Origin: Acidobacteriota bacterium
GTDB taxonomy: Bacteria; Acidobacteriota; Blastocatellia; RBC074
Length of the DNA stretch: 64,000 nucleotides
Assembly (NCBI GenBank): GCA_019639255.1
Contig: JAHBSF010000010.1
Location: 44,814 to 108,813 of the forward strand
Reading direction: 5' to 3'
Made by a program: the position numbers and the translations under genes. The notes under the pieces were generated by a model. That model searched no databases. It was not told the DNA's origin and saw only the letters and a list, made by a program, of their open reading frames with translations. Positions 58,950-64,000 of the stretch are shown here, one piece after another; positions within the stretch are counted from its first letter, which is position 1, and the number at the start of each line of letters is the position of its first letter.

Positions 58950-60014
58950 ATGAAGGCAAAAACGGGCGCGCGTTGGTTTGGGCTTGGGGTCATAGCGGCC
59001 GGCAGTATGCTGGCGATGGCGTTGTCGGTTCCGGTGATGGGGCAGGATGCGGGTGAAGGGCAATCCGAAGCGGCGGTGATGAGGGTTCCGACGGGGCAGA
59101 AGCAGAAGATAAAGGGCGTGATCCTGAAGCGCGATATCGACAAGCTTCTTGTGCGCGAGGAGCGCGGTATGGAGGTTGTGGTCAATCTCGGCAGTCGCAC
59201 CAGGGTAGAGGAAAAGAAGAGCAATCCTTTCCGCAGCGGCCGCAACTACGCGACCACGGAACTGATGCGCGGCCTGTCCATTGAGGTCGAGGGGCGCGGA
59301 GAAAGCGACGGCGCGCTGCTTGCCGACAAGATCAAATTCACCGACGATGCGCTGACGGTTGCGCGGGCGGTTGAGACGCGCGTTACGCCCGTAGAGGGTC
59401 GGGTAAGCGCAAGCGAGGTGCGTTTGTCGCAGGCCGAGCAGAATGCCGAACGGTTGTCGGGGCAGCTCGAAGAATTGCAGCAGATTTCGAATGCCGCCCG
59501 CGGGGGAGCCCTGGCCGCACAGGAAACGGCCGATGCGGCAATGGCAGGCGTTCAGCAGACCAACCAGCGCATTTCGACTCTCGTCACGGATCTGGACGAA
59601 TATGAAGCCAGCAAGGCGGCTACCGTAAATTTCAAGGTCAACAGCTTCAAATTGTCGCCCGAGGCAACGGCGACGCTCGATGAAATTGCAGCCCAGGCCA
59701 AAGCCGAACGCGGTTACGTCATCGAGGTGCAGGGATTTGCTTCCGCCGACGGAAAGGCGGATCTCAACAGGCGCCTCAGCCAGCAGCGCGCCGATGCCGT
59801 GGTTCGTTATCTGGCCGAAACCCATATGATTCCGCTGCGCAGAATCATCACTCCGTTCGGGTACGGAGCCGCGCAGCCCGTCGCCGACAATACGACGCGC
59901 GAGGGGCGTGAAATGAATCGCCGTGTGGAGGTCAGGATACTCGTCAACAGGGGACTTACCTCTCCGGCGCCTGCAACAAACAGAACCGCCACCAACGACA
60001 TTACTTCGAGGTAA
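58950..60014 (+). CDS. OmpA-family outer-membrane/peptidoglycan-associated protein
   Basis: The 354-residue protein has a signal peptide (about 1-31), a beta-rich region of unknown type (about 50-130, KIKGVILKRDIDKLLVREER), a helical segment (about 145-215) and a C-terminal OmpA-like peptidoglycan-binding domain (about 230-340) with IEVQGFASADGKADLNRRLS, QQRADAVVRYLAE and NRRVEVRILVNRG. It probably links outer membrane and cell wall. GAGGAGGAAAGATC is its ribosome-binding site. Confidence 0.87.
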   Translation: MKAKTGARWFGLGVIAAGSMLAMALSVPVMGQDAGEGQSEAAVMRVPTGQKQKIKGVILKRDIDKLLVREERGMEVVVNLGSRTRVEEKKSNPFRSGRNYATTELMRGLSIEVEGRGESDGALLADKIKFTDDALTVARAVETRVTPVEGRVSASEVRLSQAEQNAERLSGQLEELQQISNAARGGALAAQETADAAMAGVQQTNQRISTLVTDLDEYEASKAATVNFKVNSFKLSPEATATLDEIAAQAKAERGYVIEVQGFASADGKADLNRRLSQQRADAVVRYLAETHMIPLRRIITPFGYGAAQPVADNTTREGREMNRRVEVRILVNRGLTSPAPATNRTATNDITSR

Positions 60015-60069
60015 GAGAGATCGTAGTTTGATTTGACGTAGAAAATGGAGGGAGGGCGAAACGAACGGG

Positions 60070-61107
60070 ATGAAAACAAATCGCTGGAGAATGAGGGGCC
60101 TCTCCTTCGGTTCAATTCATCCCGCTTGTTTTGTTCTGATTCTGGCGCTTGCGGGAGCGTCAGTCCTGTTCGATCCGGTCGCGGCCCAACAACGGCCGCG
60201 CCGGGTCGAGCCGGCGCAGCAAAAACAGCCGCCCCAAATCCGCGAGCCGGAAGATGCCGGCGAAGCAATACGTATAAATTCAAACCTTGTCGCCGTTCCT
60301 GTCTCCGTCACCAACGCCGCAGGCGAACCCGTCGAGAACCTTTCGGTCGAGCATTTTCTCCTCGAAGAAGACGGCGCTCCCCAGAGCGTACAGTTGCTCG
60401 GACTGCCGGGCAAAACTCCCATAGAAATGGCGCTGCTTTTTGACGTATCGGGCAGCGTTCACGAACGATTCCAGTTTCAATTGCAGGCCGCCGCCCGGTT
60501 TCTGCGCGCCGTGCTCACGCCCGTAGATCACGTATCGATCTTCAGTATAGGACTTACTCCCAAACTCGTCCTGGAACGCACGGGAAGCGTCGAAACCGCC
60601 GTCGCAGGAACCGCCAATCTCGCGCCCACGCGGGAGGCTACGGCGTTTTACGATGCCGTAGCACGGGCGGCCGAATACCTGGGCGAACAGCGTGAACCCG
60701 GCGTGCGCCGCGTCATCGTTGTAATTTCCGACGGCGAGGACAATCAGAGCGAACGCTTCAAGTTAAGGGAAACTTTGCGCGAACTGCAACGCAACGACTG
60801 CCTTTTTTACTCGATTAACCCGAGCGGCCCCGGCATTCGCCTGAACCGTATCAGCATCAAGGGACAGGACGCGATGCTTGCGCTTGCCGCAGAAACGGGC
60901 GGTGTGGCTTTCCTTCCGGACAAACCCGAAGAACTCGACCGCATCTTTCGCCAGATCGCATCCGAACTTCAGACGCAGTACCTGCTCGGTTATTACTCCA
61001 CCAACGAGGCTGCCGACGGCGGATTCCGGCGCATCTCGGCGCGCATAGAGAATCGGCCCGAATTGCGCGTGCGCTTCCGTCAGGGATATTACGCTCCACG
61101 AGAATAG
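60070..61107 (+). CDS. Secreted VWA-domain protein (acidobacterial VWFA-related family)
   Basis: The 345-residue protein has a signal peptide (about 14-40, ending DPVAAQQ), a beta segment (SNLVAVPVSVTNAAGEPVEN) and a von Willebrand factor A domain with the MIDAS motif DVSGSVHE (about 125) and DGEDNQSERF. This arrangement matches the acidobacterial VWFA-related family (TIGR03436). Likely a cell-surface adhesion or protein-interaction module. It lies 55 bases after the OmpA gene on the same strand. Confidence 0.88.
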   Translation: MKTNRWRMRGLSFGSIHPACFVLILALAGASVLFDPVAAQQRPRRVEPAQQKQPPQIREPEDAGEAIRINSNLVAVPVSVTNAAGEPVENLSVEHFLLEEDGAPQSVQLLGLPGKTPIEMALLFDVSGSVHERFQFQLQAAARFLRAVLTPVDHVSIFSIGLTPKLVLERTGSVETAVAGTANLAPTREATAFYDAVARAAEYLGEQREPGVRRVIVVISDGEDNQSERFKLRETLRELQRNDCLFYSINPSGPGIRLNRISIKGQDAMLALAAETGGVAFLPDKPEELDRIFRQIASELQTQYLLGYYSTNEAADGGFRRISARIENRPELRVRFRQGYYAPRE

Positions 61108-61146
61108 ATCAACCGCGGAATACGCTGAAATATAGACGCAGAATAG

Positions 61147-61257
61147 GAGGAAAGAGAGATAACGGAACAAACGAAATGAAACGAAAATTACGGAAAAGCT
61201 GAATATTTCCGTTTGTTCCGTCTCATTTCGTTTGTTCCATTATCTCTGTTTCCCTCC
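61147..61257. repeat. Family A palindrome, copy A17
   Basis: Left arm GGAGGAAAGAGAGATAACGG, right arm ending CCATTATCTCTGTTTCCCTCC. The outer ends pair further than usual, to GGAGG/CCTCC. The left modules are GAACAAACG, GAAATGAAACG, AAAATTACGG; the right (inverse) are GAACAAACG, GAAATGAGACG, GAACAAACGG. The common AAAAGCTGAATATTTCC centre is present. Confidence 0.92.
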
Positions 61258-61311
61258 AAACCTGGAATTGCTGGTGTTCTGCGGTCTGATATGTGTAATA
61301 CAATGTCGGCT

Positions 61312-62676
61312 ATGCCCGCGAAGGATCGCACCATCTACGCCTGTCAGAACTGCGGCCATCAGGCGCGCAAGTGGTTGGGGAAGTGTCCCGATTGCGGCGA
61401 ATGGAACACGTTTGCAGAGGAACGCGCCCGTCCGAAAGAGGGCGCCGGCGCATCCCGCACGCAATTACGCGCAAGCCGTCCCGTACTTTTCAGCGAAATC
61501 GAAGCGCAATCCGATCACCGCGAGGTCACGGGCATCGAGGAATTCGACCGCGTGCTCGGCGGCGGAATCGTGCCCGGCTCGCTCGTGCTCGTGGGCGGCG
61601 ATCCCGGCATTGGCAAATCGACTCTGCTTGCGCAGGTGTCGGACCGCCTCGCATCGCTTTACGGCAAGGTGTTGTACGTGTCGGGCGAGGAAAGCGAGCG
61701 GCAGATAAAGCTGCGCGGCGAGCGTCTCAAACTCAATCCCGACGGGTTGTACCTGCTCGCCGAAACGAGTCTGGAACGCATATTCGATGAAATCGACCGG
61801 CTCGCGCCCCAGGCCATCATCATAGATTCGATTCAAACCGTATTTTCCGAGAAAATCGAAAGCGCGCCCGGCTCGGTTTCACAGGTGCGCGAAGTCGCCG
61901 GGCGTTTCCTGATGCTCGCCAAGGGCCTTACTGTGCCCGTATTCCTGATCGGACACGTAACCAAGGAAGGAACCATCGCCGGGCCGAAGGCGCTCGAACA
62001 TATCGTGGATACGGTGCTCTATTTCGAGGGCGAGCGGCATCATCATCACCGGATTCTGCGCGCGGCGAAAAACCGTTTCGGCGCCGTAAACGAACTCGGC
62101 ATTTTTGAGATGACGGGCGCTGGGCTTGTAGGCGTGCCGAATCCTTCCGAGATTTTCCTGAGCGAGCGCCCGGTGGGAGCTTCGGGTTCGGCCGTCATTG
62201 CGGCGATGGAAGGCACGCGCCCCATGCTTGTAGAGATGCAGGCGCTGGTCAATTCGGCCAAGTTCGGTGCCGGCCGCAGAACTACGCAGGGAGTCGAACT
62301 CAATCGCGTTGCGCTGCTTGTAGCGATGCTTGAAAAGCGCATCGGTTTTCACCTTTCGGGCGACGACATATTCGTCAATCTAGTGGGCGGCATAACGCTT
62401 GACGAACCCGCTGTGGATCTGGGCATCGTCGCGGCTATTACGTCGAGTTTCAGAAACATCCCCATCGATGCGCGGACGATTGTGTTCGGCGAGGTAGGCC
62501 TTGCGGGCGAGGTGCGCGCATCGTCGCACGCCGCGATTCGTTTGCGCGAGGCCGCACGAATGGGATTCAGGCGGATCGTAATGCCGCAGAACAACCTCAG
62601 CGGAATGGAACCCGACGACAGGCTTGAAATCATCGGCGTGCGCTCGGTCGTAGATGCGCTCGACGCGCTTTTCTAA
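61312..62676 (+). CDS. radA: DNA repair protein RadA/Sms
   Basis: The protein of about 454 residues has an N-terminal zinc finger (YACQNCGHQARKWLGKCPDC), a RecA-like ATPase domain with GGDPGIGKSTLLAQVS (Walker A), the RadA-specific KNRFG motif (AAKNRFGAVNELG) and a C-terminal Lon-like domain (about 310-450). It promotes branch migration in recombination. The start is set at 61312 (MPAKDRTIYACQ) because RadA proteins usually begin shortly before the zinc finger; upstream ATGs at 61291 and 61303 are possible. A PIN-TRAM protein gene follows, an order also seen in other bacteria (radA, PIN-TRAM/YacL, ispD). Confidence 0.93.
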   Translation: MPAKDRTIYACQNCGHQARKWLGKCPDCGEWNTFAEERARPKEGAGASRTQLRASRPVLFSEIEAQSDHREVTGIEEFDRVLGGGIVPGSLVLVGGDPGIGKSTLLAQVSDRLASLYGKVLYVSGEESERQIKLRGERLKLNPDGLYLLAETSLERIFDEIDRLAPQAIIIDSIQTVFSEKIESAPGSVSQVREVAGRFLMLAKGLTVPVFLIGHVTKEGTIAGPKALEHIVDTVLYFEGERHHHHRILRAAKNRFGAVNELGIFEMTGAGLVGVPNPSEIFLSERPVGASGSAVIAAMEGTRPMLVEMQALVNSAKFGAGRRTTQGVELNRVALLVAMLEKRIGFHLSGDDIFVNLVGGITLDEPAVDLGIVAAITSSFRNIPIDARTIVFGEVGLAGEVRASSHAAIRLREAARMGFRRIVMPQNNLSGMEPDDRLEIIGVRSVVDALDALF

Positions 62677-62875
62677 ATCCAACCGCTTCGGCGTTCTTCC
62701 TAGGAGTCTCTTAAACCGCATGCTACAATCCGCACCGGGAACGGGCGTGCGAAACAATAGCCTTACGCCTGAATTATTCGCGGAAATCTGGTGTCCCGAA
62801 CCATGCGGCCCTTCGCACTCTTATTCATCAATAGTTTAATATCCGGGCTATCCATCGGTTTGAGGCGAAACTCAT

Positions 62876-63985
62876 ATGCATGCAGATATAGTACTGATTC
62901 GTACCGTATTCACTTTGATCCTCGTAGTCGCGGCGCTGCTGATACAACCCATACCGGAGAGCATAGGGCGGGATTGGGGCGTACCGGGCGGTTCGCGCCT
63001 GCTTTCGGCTTTGGCGGGACTTGCGATCGCGGCCGGGATCATCACCTTTGAACTGCGCATACGCCGGGCGTCGCTCAAGACGCTGATCGGCGCCGCCGTA
63101 GGCTCTACGCTGGGCATCATAGGCTCTACGCTGATCGGCTTTCTGATTTCAGCGCAGCACTGGGAGCCCTCCATTCGCTCGTTCATCACGCTTACGCTCA
63201 CGCTCTTTATGGCGTACGTCGGTCTGCTGGTTGGGGCCGCCAAGGGCGATTATCTGGATCTTTCGGCCCTCGGCGGGTTGCTGCACGACCGCAATCCGAA
63301 GCAGAACTTCAAGATCCTGGATACCAGCGTAATCATCGACGGGCGCGTGGCGGATATCGCCGAAGCGGGTTTTATGGGCGGGACGATACTGATTCCGCAA
63401 TTCGTGCTGCGCGAGTTGCAGCAGATCGCCGATTCATCGGATTCGGCCAAGCGCAACCGCGGCCGGCGCGGCCTCGACATACTTCAGCGCATACAGAAAA
63501 ACCACAATCTGGAAGTCCAGATCTACGATGCGGACTTCCCGCAGGTGCGCGAAGTAGACCTGAAGCTGATCGAACTCGGCAAACAGCTTCAGGCGCCCAT
63601 CGTCACAAACGATTTCAACCTGAACAAGGTCGCGCATCTGCGCGGCGTCGAGGTCTTGAACATCAACGAACTGGCCAACGCGCTCAAACCCGTCGTGCTG
63701 CCCGGCGAGATCATGCGCGTGTTCATCCTTAAAGAAGGCAAGGAATACAACCAGGGTGTGGCCTACCTCGACGACGGTACTATGGTTGTAGTCGACAATG
63801 CGCGCCGGTTGATCGGCAAGAATGTTGATATGGTAGTGACGAGCGTGCTTCAGACCACGGCGGGCAAGATGATCTTCGGCCGCGTAGATGATACGCGGGG
63901 CGAAAGCCGCGATCCGCGCGAAGGCAGGGATGTCAGACAACGGCCGAATCCGCCGGCGCCCGCTCCTTCGACGGTTGAATCATGA
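62876..63985 (+). CDS. Membrane protein with PIN and TRAM domains (YacL-like)
   Basis: The 369-residue protein has about four membrane helices (1-130), a PIN nuclease-like domain (about 145-260) with ILDTSVIIDGRVADIAEAGF, APIVTNDFNLNKVA and the acidic residues of the active site, and a TRAM RNA-binding domain (about 270-330). The C-terminal tail is Arg/Asp/Pro-rich. It is probably a membrane-associated ribonuclease. A 199-base gap separates it from radA, and its stop overlaps the next gene's ATG. No other element is seen in that gap. Confidence 0.9.
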   Translation: MHADIVLIRTVFTLILVVAALLIQPIPESIGRDWGVPGGSRLLSALAGLAIAAGIITFELRIRRASLKTLIGAAVGSTLGIIGSTLIGFLISAQHWEPSIRSFITLTLTLFMAYVGLLVGAAKGDYLDLSALGGLLHDRNPKQNFKILDTSVIIDGRVADIAEAGFMGGTILIPQFVLRELQQIADSSDSAKRNRGRRGLDILQRIQKNHNLEVQIYDADFPQVREVDLKLIELGKQLQAPIVTNDFNLNKVAHLRGVEVLNINELANALKPVVLPGEIMRVFILKEGKEYNQGVAYLDDGTMVVVDNARRLIGKNVDMVVTSVLQTTAGKMIFGRVDDTRGESRDPREGRDVRQRPNPPAPAPSTVES

Positions 63986-64000
63986 AAACTGCGGCGATTC
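63982..64000 (+). CDS. Start of a gene, possibly ispD (first codons only)
   Basis: ATGAAAACTGCGGCGATTC begins at 63982, overlapping the PIN-TRAM stop by 4 bases, and gives MKTAAI. The radA / PIN-TRAM order suggests ispD, the MEP-pathway cytidylyltransferase, whose proteins start MKxxAIIVAAG; only six codons are visible, so this is a guess from synteny. Confidence 0.4.

Noticed and set aside
58601..59245. Minus-strand frame of 214 codons over the OmpA leader
   Set aside because: It overlaps the OmpA start and has low-complexity Ser/Thr composition without motif.

Overview
The window reads as chromosomal DNA of an Acidobacteriota member. I infer this from family content, not from a search. It has a secreted metalloprotease ending in the Solibacter-type C-terminal domain (8535-11477), a VWFA-related protein of the acidobacterial type (60070-61107), a Ser/Thr kinase fused to a TolB/PD40 propeller and preceded by an ECF sigma remnant (45096-48321), and a sigma/anti-sigma/B-box operon. 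Class level is not resolved. There is no rRNA, tRNA, phage, transposase or CRISPR that I can see. Genes are in short operons on both strands.

Layout: 0-8.4 kb: end of an acyl-CoA ligase, an RsbU-type phosphatase, a double-PDZ protein, a Rad52/DdrA-like annealing protein, then a Gfo/Idh/MocA oxidoreductase, SIS protein, MetE-core protein and UlaG-like hydrolase. 8.5-20.5 kb: metalloprotease, secreted repeat protein, thioredoxin-like protein, perR-ahpC with a near-perfect PerR box, cupredoxin, secreted truncated haemoglobin, an SRPBCC pseudogene, the sigma/anti-sigma operon and a LolA-like protein. 20.6-27.6 kb: RidA, DUF3810 and squalene-hopene cyclase in overlapping order, a hybrid histidine kinase and DoxX. 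28-33.4 kb: secreted cytochrome/copper monooxygenase, amidohydrolase, VOC and lipocalin-like proteins. 33.4-38.7 kb: a group 3b (sulfhydrogenase-type) NiFe hydrogenase operon with its maturation protease and a cNMP-domain protein. 38.7-43.1 kb: pstS-pstC-pstA followed by two different PstB ATPases. 43-52.9 kb: GMC oxidoreductase, kinase, intradiol dioxygenase, Kef antiporter, Cys-rich proteins. 53-64 kb: MacA-MacB-type efflux operon, secreted proteins, OmpA, VWA, radA, a PIN-TRAM protein and the first codons of a gene that by synteny may be ispD.

Two things stand out. First, intergenic space is filled with long palindromes. Family A (about 100 bp) has 17 copies plus two half copies. Its outer ends are constant, while the arm interiors are built from interchangeable 9-10 bp modules; in the best copies the two arms match each other although the modules differ from copy to copy. 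Family B/C (about 150-385 bp) is a nested palindrome in which a core sits exactly at the centre of an outer palindrome. A short motif D, with consensus ATCAACCACACGACATTGGG, often lies beside A. Some genes end inside A arms, and several apparent N-terminal extensions are translated repeat. No mobilising gene is present here.

Second, the tandem PstB ATPases carry complementary lesions: PstB1 has lost the Q-loop Gln and H-loop His, and PstB2 has lost the LSGGQ signature. This predicts a heterodimer with one consensus and one degenerate ATP site.

Coordinates of gene starts are my choice where the longest frame runs into a repeat; the reasons are given per entry.
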